Positions 1 to 6,086 are shown, counted from the stretch's first letter. The stretch is DNA of 6,132 nucleotides from an uncultured Methanomethylovorans sp. (GCA_937968035.1 CALBTS010000554.1:1-6132), one strand, 5' to 3'. Program-made: numbers and translations. The notes: generated from the letters alone by a model not told the origin.

Positions 1-46
1 ACCACCGAGATCTACACTCTTTCCCTACACGACGCTCTTCCGATCT
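1..46 (+). other. Illumina TruSeq universal (P5-side) adapter, not biological
   Basis: These 46 bases match the TruSeq universal adapter from its 13th base to its end, finishing with the read-1 primer tail GACGCTCTTCCGATCT. The first 12 adapter bases are missing and there is no i5 index. Biological sequence begins at 47. The adapter happens to be free of stops in the frame of the first gene, so a naive gene call could extend into it. Confidence 0.98.
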
Positions 47-47
47 T

Positions 48-1397
48 TTAACGGATCATAGCCAAGAAGTAATAACAGTATCAGGTATGGGATGGCATGT
101 ATGGGATGGTAAGCGTTGGAAGTTTGATGATGAAAGCGCTATTGTCACTAATAAAGCTATAACTACTATGCGAACATTACGTGATGAAGCATTAGAAGAA
201 GCTAAACAACAAGGCCAGTTTAAACAGGCGTTAGCAAAAGCCACCTGGGCAAATTCTAGCTTGAATATAGGTAAACTTACTGCGTGTTTAACACTAGCTA
301 GTAAGTATGCAGAAATTAGAAAGACTGCGGATGAAGTTGACCCTTTAGAGTCTAAATTTCTGCTAAACTGTACTAACGGTACAGTAGATCTAATAACAGG
401 TAAACTACGGCCACACAGTAAAGAAGACTACTTGACTAAAATGGTTAAGACTGCGTACAATCCAAATGCTAAGTGCCCATTCTGGGAAGAGACACTTAAT
501 CTAGCTTTTGAAGGTAATGCAGAATTAATCTCTTTCATGCAGAGAGCACTAGGTTACACTATAACAGGATCTACAACTGAACAGTGTTTATTTATCTGCT
601 GGGGAGAGTCTGGCAATAATGGAAAGTCTACAATTTTAGAAGCTGTACAAAAGCTTCTTGGTGATTATGCACAGATGTCAGAAATAAAAGTAATTACAAG
701 TGCAGAGATGGATAATAGAGTAGCTAGCAGTATGGCAAAATTACAAGGTGCTAGGCTAGTATCTATGAATGAAGCAGATGAACATCAGCGCATGTCAGAG
801 TCTATAGTTAAGCAGTTGACAGGAGGTGATACTGTAGAAGCGTGTAAGAAGTACCATGAACCGTTTAACTATGTGCCAATGTTTAAGCTTTGGATTAGAA
901 CAAATGATAAGCCAATTATACGTGGCAGTAATGATGCAATCTGGCGGCGCATTAAACTTATCCCATTCATCCATCCTATTCCACCAGAAAAACGAAAACG
1001 GCGAGACTTAGTAGATGATGCATTGGCCGCTGAGTCAGAAGGTATCTTAGCTTGGTTAGTTAAAGGTGCAGTAATGTGGTATAACCATGGTCTTCAAGCA
1101 CCTACAACTGTAGAACAAGCAGTAGATAGTTACCGCTCAGAAATGGATATTGTTCAACAGTTTTATGATGAGTGTATTTTGGAAGGAGGTGTAGTAAGCC
1201 GGCAAGAAACATACTTAGCATTTGTACGGTGGTGTAAAGATAATGGATATAAGTTTATCATGACCACGGATAGTTTTGGAAAGCGCTTTGGTAAAAAATT
1301 ACCAGTAGCACAGACTCGTGAAAAGCAGAATGGGAAGTATGTGTGGCAGGGTATTCATCTTACTGATTCTGCTCAACTATTAGCACTTGGAGGATAA
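48..1397 (+). CDS. Phage D5/P4-type primase-helicase, C-terminal part (5' truncated)
   Basis: This is the C-terminal 449 residues of a D5-like (P4 family) replication protein, an ATP-driven superfamily 3 helicase that normally follows a primase domain. Numbering from the first codon at 48, a D5_N-type region (roughly residues 100-180, with FLLNCTNGTVDL) precedes the helicase core. Visible are Walker A GESGNNGKST at 186-195, a Walker B-like RLVSMNEAD around 236-244 with the acidic residue E242, sensor 1 in LWIRTNDKP with N286, and the arginine pair in IWRRI at 300-301. The frame is open back to the insert edge. The upstream residues, leading into WDGKRW, look like normal family sequence, and the ATG at 87 has no well-spaced ribosome site, so the true start lies outside the insert. 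Family proteins are usually well over 600 residues, so a primase domain is probably lost. The gene ends one base before the nuclease start. Family call secure; the missing primase is inferred. Confidence 0.93.
   Translation, partial: LTDHSQEVITVSGMGWHVWDGKRWKFDDESAIVTNKAITTMRTLRDEALEEAKQQGQFKQALAKATWANSSLNIGKLTACLTLASKYAEIRKTADEVDPLESKFLLNCTNGTVDLITGKLRPHSKEDYLTKMVKTAYNPNAKCPFWEETLNLAFEGNAELISFMQRALGYTITGSTTEQCLFICWGESGNNGKSTILEAVQKLLGDYAQMSEIKVITSAEMDNRVASSMAKLQGARLVSMNEADEHQRMSESIVKQLTGGDTVEACKKYHEPFNYVPMFKLWIRTNDKPIIRGSNDAIWRRIKLIPFIHPIPPEKRKRRDLVDDALAAESEGILAWLVKGAVMWYNHGLQAPTTVEQAVDSYRSEMDIVQQFYDECILEGGVVSRQETYLAFVRWCKDNGYKFIMTTDSFGKRFGKKLPVAQTREKQNGKYVWQGIHLTDSAQLLALGG
1389..1393 (+). 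promoter_or_regulatory. Ribosome binding site GGAGG fixing the nuclease start
   Basis: GGAGG lies inside the last codons of the helicase gene and five bases before ATG 1399. An in-frame TTG at 1387 sits on top of this site, so it is not the start. The arrangement suggests translational coupling between helicase and nuclease. Confidence 0.85.
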
Positions 1398-1398
1398 C

Positions 1399-2283
1399 AT
1401 GTCAGAATTTTCAGCTACTATGCCTAAAAACCCTAATGATGTTAAAGTATCTACAGCTGAAGCAGTTGAACAGATTTTACATCTATCAAAGTCTCAGGTT
1501 GAAAAGTATATCAATTGCGGAGAAGCTTATCGCAGACGGTATATTATTAAACAAGAGGCGCCTACTTCAAGCACTCTTGTGTTTGGAATTGCTATCCATA
1601 CTGCGATTGAGCAGTATATTATCAATATGGATACAGACGACTTTGACATTTTGGAATACTGGGAGCATATATATAATGAAGAGTTAAAATTGCATAAGTC
1701 TATAGTTTTTGAAGACTCTTCTCCAGAGGAAGATATTGAACTGGGTAATAGAATGCTGCGTAGTGATGAGTTGTATGAAATGCTTTCATTGTATAAGCCT
1801 ATGACGGTAACTTTTGTAACAGAGGAAGGAGAGCGACAAGGACCAGCAATTGAAATGCCTATTGAAATGCATATTCCAGGTATTGATGTTCCTTTCATAG
1901 GGTATATAGATATGCTTTGTGATGATGGCATACCTCTTGATATAAAAACGGCTAAGCGTAAATGGACTGCAGAAAAAGCACAAAAAGAATTACAGCCAGC
2001 ATTCTATATAAATGGATTAGAACAAATGGGTATGCCTGTACCAGGGAATACATTTCGTCACTTAGTTATAACTAAAGCAGCTACACCTACAGTATCACTG
2101 ATTGAAACGCAGCGATCTAAAGAAGAAGTTAGCTGGGCGCTTAATCTAGCACGTATTGCATATCAGGGTATATCTAAAGGAGTATTTGTACCCAATCCAC
2201 TATCTTGGATTTGTAGCCCTTCTTATTGTGAGTTTTATTGGTCATGTATGGGAATGGAAAATGCGCAGGTGTGCAATGAATAA
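1399..2283 (+). CDS. PD-(D/E)XK nuclease, RecB/Cas4-like, with probable Fe-S cluster cysteines
   Basis: A 294-residue nuclease of the PD-(D/E)XK superfamily (RecB nuclease-domain/Cas4-like), expected to degrade or trim DNA ends. The motifs appear in the family order: LSKSQVEKYINC near residues 29-40, a catalytic-type histidine H67 in FGIAIHTAIE, D171 in GYIDML, D181 and K183 in LDIKTAK, and Q199/Y203 in QPAFY. C40 plus C272, C277 and C283 near the end match the one-plus-three cysteine layout that holds a 4Fe-4S cluster in Cas4 and AddB; here the spacing is CX4CX5C. The metal site is inferred from spacing only. It lies directly after the D5 helicase, and a UvrD-like helicase occurs downstream, consistent with phage recombination or end processing. 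No CRISPR array or other cas gene is present, so it should not be called a CRISPR Cas4. The substrate is unknown. Confidence 0.88.
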   Translation: MSEFSATMPKNPNDVKVSTAEAVEQILHLSKSQVEKYINCGEAYRRRYIIKQEAPTSSTLVFGIAIHTAIEQYIINMDTDDFDILEYWEHIYNEELKLHKSIVFEDSSPEEDIELGNRMLRSDELYEMLSLYKPMTVTFVTEEGERQGPAIEMPIEMHIPGIDVPFIGYIDMLCDDGIPLDIKTAKRKWTAEKAQKELQPAFYINGLEQMGMPVPGNTFRHLVITKAATPTVSLIETQRSKEEVSWALNLARIAYQGISKGVFVPNPLSWICSPSYCEFYWSCMGMENAQVCNE

Positions 2284-2389
2284 TTTTGTACCAGACACTG
2301 GCCGCTGTTTAATATTACTTGTTGCTGCTATGCTTAGTATTATGGCATTACTTTTATGCCTATCAGCATTGTATGGTTTAATAAGGTAG
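2276..2389 (+). CDS. Small single-pass membrane protein, unknown function
   Basis: A 37-residue protein starting MNNFVPDTGR, followed by one long hydrophobic stretch (about residues 11-36, rich in Leu, Ala, Met and Ile) and ending GLIR. It should span the membrane once. It overlaps the nuclease gene by 8 bases; the start at 2276 is preceded by AGGTG at 2267-2271. An in-frame ATG at 2261 would add five residues (MRRCA) and is also possible. The frame is open further upstream, but those codons lie within the nuclease gene and are probably not used. I do not recognise a family. A lone membrane peptide in a replication block is unusual but phages often carry such proteins; a holin role is not supported because no endolysin is nearby. 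That the gene is expressed is inferred from its tight fit between two genes and its coherent hydrophobic segment. Confidence 0.6.
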   Translation: MNNFVPDTGRCLILLVAAMLSIMALLLCLSALYGLIR

Positions 2390-2392
2390 ATT

Positions 2393-2397
2393 GGAGG
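2393..2397 (+). promoter_or_regulatory. Ribosome binding site GGAGG fixing the ThyX-like gene start
   Basis: GGAGG is five bases before ATG 2403. An in-frame TTG at 2391 overlaps this site and is therefore rejected as the start. Spacing and sequence match those of the nuclease gene's ribosome site. Confidence 0.85.
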
Positions 2398-2402
2398 TTA
2401 TA

Positions 2403-3062
2403 ATGGCTGAACAAGTGAATGATATACTTACTCCTGTTAATTTATTAGAGGTATTAGATCTTACTGGCAAAGTAACTAGAGGAGCAATTTACTTACATGA
2501 GGTGGTTGGTATACGCCATGCAGTATACTCTTGTACTAAACCTTACTTCATTACAGGTATAGGAGATTACGCCACATTTGATTTTCCTGCTGCTTTAAAC
2601 ATTGCAGATAAACTTGCATGGAGAGCAAATGGAGAAAACAAATTCCTACGCATGATCCATGCTAACATGGAAATATATGCCCCTAGAGATTTTTGGTCTC
2701 ATTGGGATACATATAAAATTGGTGTAGTTGCTCAATCTGAATCTACTATGCATGGATTAAAGAAACAAGGGCTAAATATCTTACAATGTGAAGTAGGTAC
2801 TACTACAACAGCAGTACAAAATCTTAATGATGTAATTGCATCCGGTGCAAGCATTACAGAAATAAAGCATAATTTGCCTGAAGGGTATTTACAGTCTAGA
2901 GTCGTAAATGTAAGCTATGCTGCACTACAAAACATGTGGTATCAACGACATGTGCAAGAAACATTTGGATGGTGGGATTACTTCCTATCCACTTTTACTT
3001 ACTTTCCATACGACCAGTGGATCCATAAAACAGATAAATCTATGACAGGCAGGTACAGGTAA
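2403..3062 (+). CDS. Phage protein resembling flavin-dependent thymidylate synthase (ThyX-like), probably atypical
   Basis: A 219-residue soluble protein. Its motif order recalls a phage protein group that looks ThyX-like: FLRMI at 81-85, IYAPRDFW at 91-98, WDTYKIG at 101-107, QSESTMHGL at 111-119, LPEGYLQSR at 158-166, then Tyr/Trp-rich NMWYQRH and a final FPY at 201-203. ThyX makes dTMP from dUMP using FAD and methylenetetrahydrofolate, and this size suits it. However, the usual ThyX signature RHRxxSxNxxSxRY is absent; the nearest equivalent is the WDTYK...SESTMH stretch, which lacks the RHR residues. It may therefore be a divergent relative with another activity or an inactive paralogue. 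The link to ThyX is from remembered motif patterns, not an alignment. The gene sits in the core low-GC part of the window and is followed by a 35-base gap containing only the next ribosome site. Confidence 0.6.
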   Translation: MAEQVNDILTPVNLLEVLDLTGKVTRGAIYLHEVVGIRHAVYSCTKPYFITGIGDYATFDFPAALNIADKLAWRANGENKFLRMIHANMEIYAPRDFWSHWDTYKIGVVAQSESTMHGLKKQGLNILQCEVGTTTTAVQNLNDVIASGASITEIKHNLPEGYLQSRVVNVSYAALQNMWYQRHVQETFGWWDYFLSTFTYFPYDQWIHKTDKSMTGRYR

Positions 3063-3097
3063 ATACAAGCAATAGATAACTTATAAGAGGTAAAGCG

Positions 3098-3283
3098 ATG
3101 AAACTGAGAAAAGATTATGATGAACTCTCGGAGCAGACAATAGAAAATCCTGTCAATCTTGCTCTTCTGAAAGCAGCGAAGGCAGCGAAGGATTTGATCG
3201 ATCAAGAATACGGCCCGGATCATTTGCCAGATGAATATTATCAACTCCGCGCCGCAATCGCACAGGCAGAAGGAGAGAAATGA
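3098..3283 (+). CDS. Small helical charged protein, unknown function
   Basis: A 61-residue protein, charged and probably alpha-helical, with no membrane segment and no cysteine. Start ATG 3098 has AAGAGG seven bases upstream. A perfect 9-base tandem repeat (GCAGCGAAG at 3173-3181 and 3182-3190) encodes the repeated AAK in KAAKAAKDL. Its C-terminus, AAIAQAEGEK, resembles those of two neighbouring genes (KAIARVEGKE and SAISRAEGKE). The last codons also contain the ribosome site AAGGAG of the next gene, and its stop overlaps that gene's ATG (ATGA). It is the first gene of the GC-richer stretch. No family recognised. Expression is supported by the ribosome site and coupling. Confidence 0.7.
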   Translation: MKLRKDYDELSEQTIENPVNLALLKAAKAAKDLIDQEYGPDHLPDEYYQLRAAIAQAEGEK

Positions 3284-3492
3284 CATATTATAGTGATTGG
3301 CGAATAGATATACCCTTATGGATTATCTGCCCGACATGCGGGAGGATACAATCTAGCAGGAATAATTACTGCTCAAATTGCGGACGTAAATTTGTAAATA
3401 ATGATTTTGATCACCACGCTAAAGGAAAAGAAATTGTACAAAAAGCAATCGCACGGGTGGAAGGGAAAGAAAGCGAGGATGAAGATGAGTGA
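3280..3492 (+). CDS. Small zinc-ribbon protein, unknown function
   Basis: A 70-residue protein with a four-cysteine zinc ribbon: C17, C20, C31 and C34 (CPTCG, then CSNCG), a CX2C-X10-CX2C layout typical of small zinc ribbons. Such domains bind nucleic acid or protein partners, and which applies here cannot be read. The second half is a charged helix with KAIARVEGKE, ending in the very acidic ESEDEDE. The ATG overlaps the upstream stop by four bases and has AAGGAG at 3270-3275 before it. The gene overlaps the next start by eight bases, so the three genes are probably translated together. The acidic tail's codons supply GAGG, the ribosome site of the following gene. Confidence 0.75.
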   Translation: MTYYSDWRIDIPLWIICPTCGRIQSSRNNYCSNCGRKFVNNDFDHHAKGKEIVQKAIARVEGKESEDEDE

Positions 3493-4024
3493 TGAATTGA
3501 TTGCAAAAATTGATAAGGCACATAAGGTTGTATGCGATCTTTGTTCTGGAAAGCGAAAGTGGATAATGAGTATTCCAGCTCAACCAAATGATGACCCCGA
3601 TCTTATTATCGGAGAATCACTCAGAGAGGCTAGGGCAGAAATCATCTCCCTCCACTCCCGCGTGGAGGAGTTGGAGGCTGGTGATAGATCGACTTATTGC
3701 GCTTATTGCGGGCAATCATTTCCGGCTGATGCTTCCGATAGCGCCGAACTTGTTGGAGAGCATATTCTTGCCTGCGAGAAGCATCCAATATTTCAACTTC
3801 GACAACAAGTTGCAGCGCTTGAAGATCGCAATCTTGACTATGATGTAAAATGCACAAAACTAAGAAACGAGTTGATAGCCGCCGAATCCCGCGCCACCAC
3901 CGCAGAGGCGCAGGTGAAGGAGTTGATAGAAGCGGGAAATGAAATGTCCAGACAGGCGAGCTATAGTAGATGGATTCCTGAACAGTGGGCTGAACTTGTC
4001 GCCAAGATCGGAGGGAAGCAGTGA
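3485..4024 (+). CDS. Cys-rich zinc-finger and coiled-coil protein, unknown function
   Basis: A 179-residue protein. An N-terminal CX2C (C17, C20 in VCDLC) is followed by a short helix at about 44-65, then a second cluster, C72, C75, H93 and C97 (YCAYCGQSF ... EHILACEKHP), a probable CCHC zinc finger of a type I recall from small phage proteins. From about 103 to 152 comes a coiled coil with heptad-like Leu/Ala/Val and RATTAEAQVKEL, then a Trp-containing tail (SRWIPEQW). Start ATG 3485 is chosen because GAGG lies six bases upstream at 3475-3478; the in-frame ATG at 3479 is too close and a longer upstream extension would overlap the zinc-ribbon gene heavily. The coiled-coil segment shares a 28-base exact repeat with the next gene. 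The stop TGA overlaps the next ATG by one base. Function unknown. Confidence 0.72.
   Translation: MSDELIAKIDKAHKVVCDLCSGKRKWIMSIPAQPNDDPDLIIGESLREARAEIISLHSRVEELEAGDRSTYCAYCGQSFPADASDSAELVGEHILACEKHPIFQLRQQVAALEDRNLDYDVKCTKLRNELIAAESRATTAEAQVKELIEAGNEMSRQASYSRWIPEQWAELVAKIGGKQ
3889..3916 (+). repeat. 28-base direct repeat, copy 1 (coiled-coil RATTAEAQV)
   Basis: Identical over 28 bases to 4194-4221, about 305 bases away, and in the same codon frame in both genes. It starts CCGCGCCACCACC and encodes RATTAEAQV. The surrounding protein remains similar but the DNA diverges immediately outside, suggesting shared ancestry or local recombination between neighbouring coiled-coil genes. Confidence 0.9.
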
Positions 4025-4365
4025 TGAGCGATCATAAAGATTACACTAGAATATTGTGTGAAGTTTGTGACAATTATTTTTTTCACAAAAAACCAATATT
4101 GACAGGCGAAAAATATACCTGCCCGAAATGCTCTCATAATCTATCGAAGGCTGAAATCCTCCGCCTCCAATCCGAACTTGCAGAAGCTAATGTCCGCGCC
4201 ACCACCGCAGAGGCGCAGGTGGAGGAATTGGTGGGGGCGTGTAAAGCCATGGTTGAATACCGCGATAGGGTCGGAGCCATGGGTTGGCAACTAGAAAAAG
4301 CGGACGATTTTATCCGTAACATTCGTTCCGCCATTTCCCGCGCCGAAGGGAAGGAGGGTGGGTAA
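4024..4365 (+). CDS. Zinc-ribbon and coiled-coil protein, unknown function
   Basis: A 113-residue protein built like its upstream neighbour: a metal-binding head followed by a coiled coil. C12, C15, C33 and C36 (CEVCDNYF ... CPKCSHN) make a CX2C-X17-CX2C zinc ribbon. Residues about 42-80 form a coiled coil with RATTAEAQVEEL, nearly identical to that of the gene before it. The C-terminus SAISRAEGKEGG matches those of the two small genes at the start of the cassette. A GTG at 4021 is in frame; GGAGG at 4010-4014 is six bases before that GTG and nine before ATG 4024, so either start is possible and ATG is preferred. The end of the gene (4351-4357) is the AAGGAGG ribosome site of the following gene. 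Base composition is clearly GC-richer than the nuclease or helicase genes. No known function. Confidence 0.72.
   Translation: MSDHKDYTRILCEVCDNYFFHKKPILTGEKYTCPKCSHNLSKAEILRLQSELAEANVRATTAEAQVEELVGACKAMVEYRDRVGAMGWQLEKADDFIRNIRSAISRAEGKEGG
4194..4221 (+). repeat. 28-base direct repeat, copy 2
   Basis: Second perfect copy of the 28 bases at 3889-3916, again encoding RATTAEAQV within a coiled coil. Confidence 0.9.
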
Positions 4366-4707
4366 ATGAGCGAAGAACTGCGGTTGAAGATGAATGAATG
4401 GATAGAAGAACAATCATTAGTTACAGAAGCGCAGTTTGATAAACTGACTAGAAAGAAAGAGAGGATAAAAGTGAACAAGCTTAGTAATGATAAACTTAGT
4501 AAGTATGCAATGATGTACCCAGTATCACAACTAGATGAAGACATAGTACTTATGGCACATGAACTTCTTACTTTACGGGCGAAAGCAGTTGTAACTATGC
4601 CCCCAGTAACTGAAAGTACTGACCGAATGCTTATTGAACAGATTATAGTTACAAGTTTAATGAAACAATTAGAAATCATATTAGACGATGAAGAAGGAGG
4701 CAGTTAA
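4366..4707 (+). CDS. Small phage protein of unknown function, possibly a chimera of two genes
   Basis: A 113-residue reading frame that begins directly after the upstream stop, with AAGGAGG eight bases before ATG 4366. Residues 1-35 (MSEELRLKMNEW ... KERIK) are charged and helical. From residue 36, VNKLSNDKLSKY through MAHELLTLRAKAV, it resembles the small phage proteins that carry an LxxELLxLR helix. Its own ribosome site and GTG lie at 4460-4473, so the second half may be a complete older gene (4471-4707, 78 residues) with the first part added when the GC-rich cassette was inserted. Base composition falls from GC-rich to AT-rich across this point (35 of 60 bases G or C at 4201-4260 but 22 of 60 at 4501-4560). 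The last codons, EEGGS, carry the ribosome site of the downstream helicase, and its stop overlaps that ATG by one base. Function unknown. Confidence 0.65.
   Translation: MSEELRLKMNEWIEEQSLVTEAQFDKLTRKKERIKVNKLSNDKLSKYAMMYPVSQLDEDIVLMAHELLTLRAKAVVTMPPVTESTDRMLIEQIIVTSLMKQLEIILDDEEGGS
4460..4473 (+). promoter_or_regulatory. Internal ribosome site AGAGG and GTG start
   Basis: AGAGG at 4460-4464 is six bases before an in-frame GTG at 4471. This is a well-spaced initiation signal inside the 4366-4707 gene. Translation from here would give 78 residues starting MNKLSNDKL. It resembles the start context of the first cassette gene (AGAGGTAAAG at 3086-3095). Confidence 0.5.
4693..4700 (+). promoter_or_regulatory. 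Strong ribosome binding site GAAGGAGG fixing the helicase start
   Basis: GAAGGAGG ends six bases before ATG 4707. The next in-frame ATG, at 4848, has no ribosome site at useful distance. This supports the zinc finger encoded between the two ATGs as a true part of the helicase. Confidence 0.85.
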
Positions 4708-6086
4708 TGAAGTGTCCAGAATGCGGAGCTAAAATGGTGTTAAGATCATCTAAATACACCGATGGATTATTTTGGGGATGCTCAACATACCCCAAATGCC
4801 GGCGGACTGTGCGGTATGTTGAAGAGGAAGAAACAGTGCTTCAGAATATGTTTGTTCCTACTTTAGAGCAGCAAGATATTTTTGACCACATCCGTAGAGG
4901 TAAGTCTAATCTTATAGTTAATGCTGTAGCAGGATCTGGTAAGACTACAACAATTGTACAAGCATTGGGATTACTAGACCCCAATAAATCTGCAACGTTT
5001 CTAGCATTTAATAAGTCTATTGCAGAAACTTTAAAACGGAAAGCACCTACGCATGTAGAGGTACGTACATTACACAGCTTAGGCTTATCATTTCTACGCA
5101 GGGATGCTAGCATAGAACTACAGCAAGATAAATATGAGCGTCTGTTACAGGGTATTCTTTCTGAGGATGAGTACAAGGCTTTTGGTTCCTTAGTTATAAA
5201 AGTATATTCACTACTAAATAGTGAATTAGCTGCACCTCTGCCTTCAGTAACAGAACGTATAATGGAGCATTTCAATATTGAAAGCGAGCACCTAGATGCA
5301 CATAGCATTAGTAAGTTTGCTTATTTATTAGATGCTGCTAGTAGTAAAGCAATAGAACAGTCTGGCATTGTTTCATTTGATGAGTTAATAACTATTCCAG
5401 CCAGAAACTCAGCTATTTGTAAAACATTCGATTATGTATTCGTAGATGAGTGTCAGGATCTCAATATGGCTCAAATACAGTTCATTATGAATTGTACTGG
5501 TCCGGATTCTGTAACGGTTTGTGTTGGAGACCGTAATCAATCTATTTATGGGTTTAGAGGCGCAAACTCAGAAGCAATGGATTATATGAAAGCTGCATTA
5601 TACGCAGAGGAACTTCCTTTAACTACGTGTTTCAGATGCCCAGTATCACACCTTAAACTTGCACAAAATATAGTCCCACAAATTTCACCAAGGAAGGACG
5701 CACCAAATGGTGATGTGTTTAATATCTCCAGGTCAGAGTTTTTTGATAAAGTAGCAGAAGAAGATTTAGTGATTAGTAGACTAAATGCACCATTACTACC
5801 TTTAGCTTTTCATCTTATTCAACAGGGCAAACGCGCAGCTGTAAAGGGTAGAGACATCGGACAGAGCATTATATCCCTTCTACAGAAAGAAAAAGGTAAG
5901 TCTGCAGAAGAAGCAGTTAGCCACTTAATTTCCTCTGCAAATAAAAAAGTAGAGAGATTGATTAAGCAGAATAAAACCGCGCAAGCTGCCTATGTATTAG
6001 ACTTATGTGATTGTGCAATATTTTTCATTGACCAGTACGAAACTGTTGAAGGTGCTATACCAGCTGTATCTGAGCTATTTAGAGAC
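4707..6086 (+). CDS. UvrD/Rep-type SF1 helicase with N-terminal topoisomerase C4 zinc finger (3' truncated)
   Basis: The first 460 residues of an ATP-dependent DNA helicase of superfamily 1A (UvrD/Rep/PcrA), continuing past the insert edge. The N-terminus is a topoisomerase-type C4 zinc finger: C3, C6, C25 and C31, with the typical WGCSTYPKC, likely binding single-stranded DNA. Then come a Q motif-like TLEQQDIF at 52-59, Walker A in NAVAGSGKTTT at 72-82, the motif Ia/Ib-like stretches FLAFNKS and RTLHSLG, Walker B FVDECQD with D247 and E248, motif III GDRNQSIYGFRGA at 274-286, and motif IV-like CFRCP at 308-312. A later segment (ISRLNAPLLPLAF) matches the phage helicase C-terminal half. Motif VI has not been reached. 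The frame stays open through the adapter, so the gene is cut by the fragment end, not by a mutation. It probably acts in recombination, repair or replication restart, perhaps with the upstream nuclease; that partnership is inferred. Confidence 0.92.

Noticed and set aside
87..89. ATG 87 as the true start of the primase-helicase
   Set aside because: The frame is open upstream to the insert edge, the upstream residues fit the family, and no properly spaced ribosome site precedes it.
85..109. 11-base direct repeat GTATGGGATGG (85-95 and 99-109)
   Set aside because: The two copies fall in different codon frames inside a conserved protein region rich in Trp and Gly codons; probably chance.
1387..1398. 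TTG start for the nuclease, adding four residues
   Set aside because: The TTG overlaps the GGAGG ribosome site that serves ATG 1399 at ideal spacing.
2156..2275. Upstream extension of the small membrane protein within the nuclease gene
   Set aside because: It is entirely covered by the nuclease C-terminus with its conserved cysteines, and no ribosome site supports the far-upstream start.
1399..2283. CRISPR-associated Cas4
   Set aside because: There is no repeat array and no other cas gene in the window; stand-alone nucleases of this kind are common in phages.
3063..3097. Promoter with TATAAG as the -10 box before the GC-rich cassette
   Set aside because: No -35 element at proper spacing; the gap is only 35 bases and is explained by a ribosome site.
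4099..4130. TTGACA inside a zinc-ribbon gene as a promoter -35 box
   Set aside because: No convincing -10 hexamer about 17 bases later, and it lies well within coding sequence.
4134..4679. Long minus-strand open frame rich in serine
   Set aside because: It lies opposite two plus-strand genes that have ribosome sites and recognisable motifs; the Ser/Leu-rich composition is typical of an antisense shadow.
4841..5308. Minus-strand open frame across the helicase
   Set aside because: It is antisense to conserved helicase motifs including Walker A, so it is a shadow frame.
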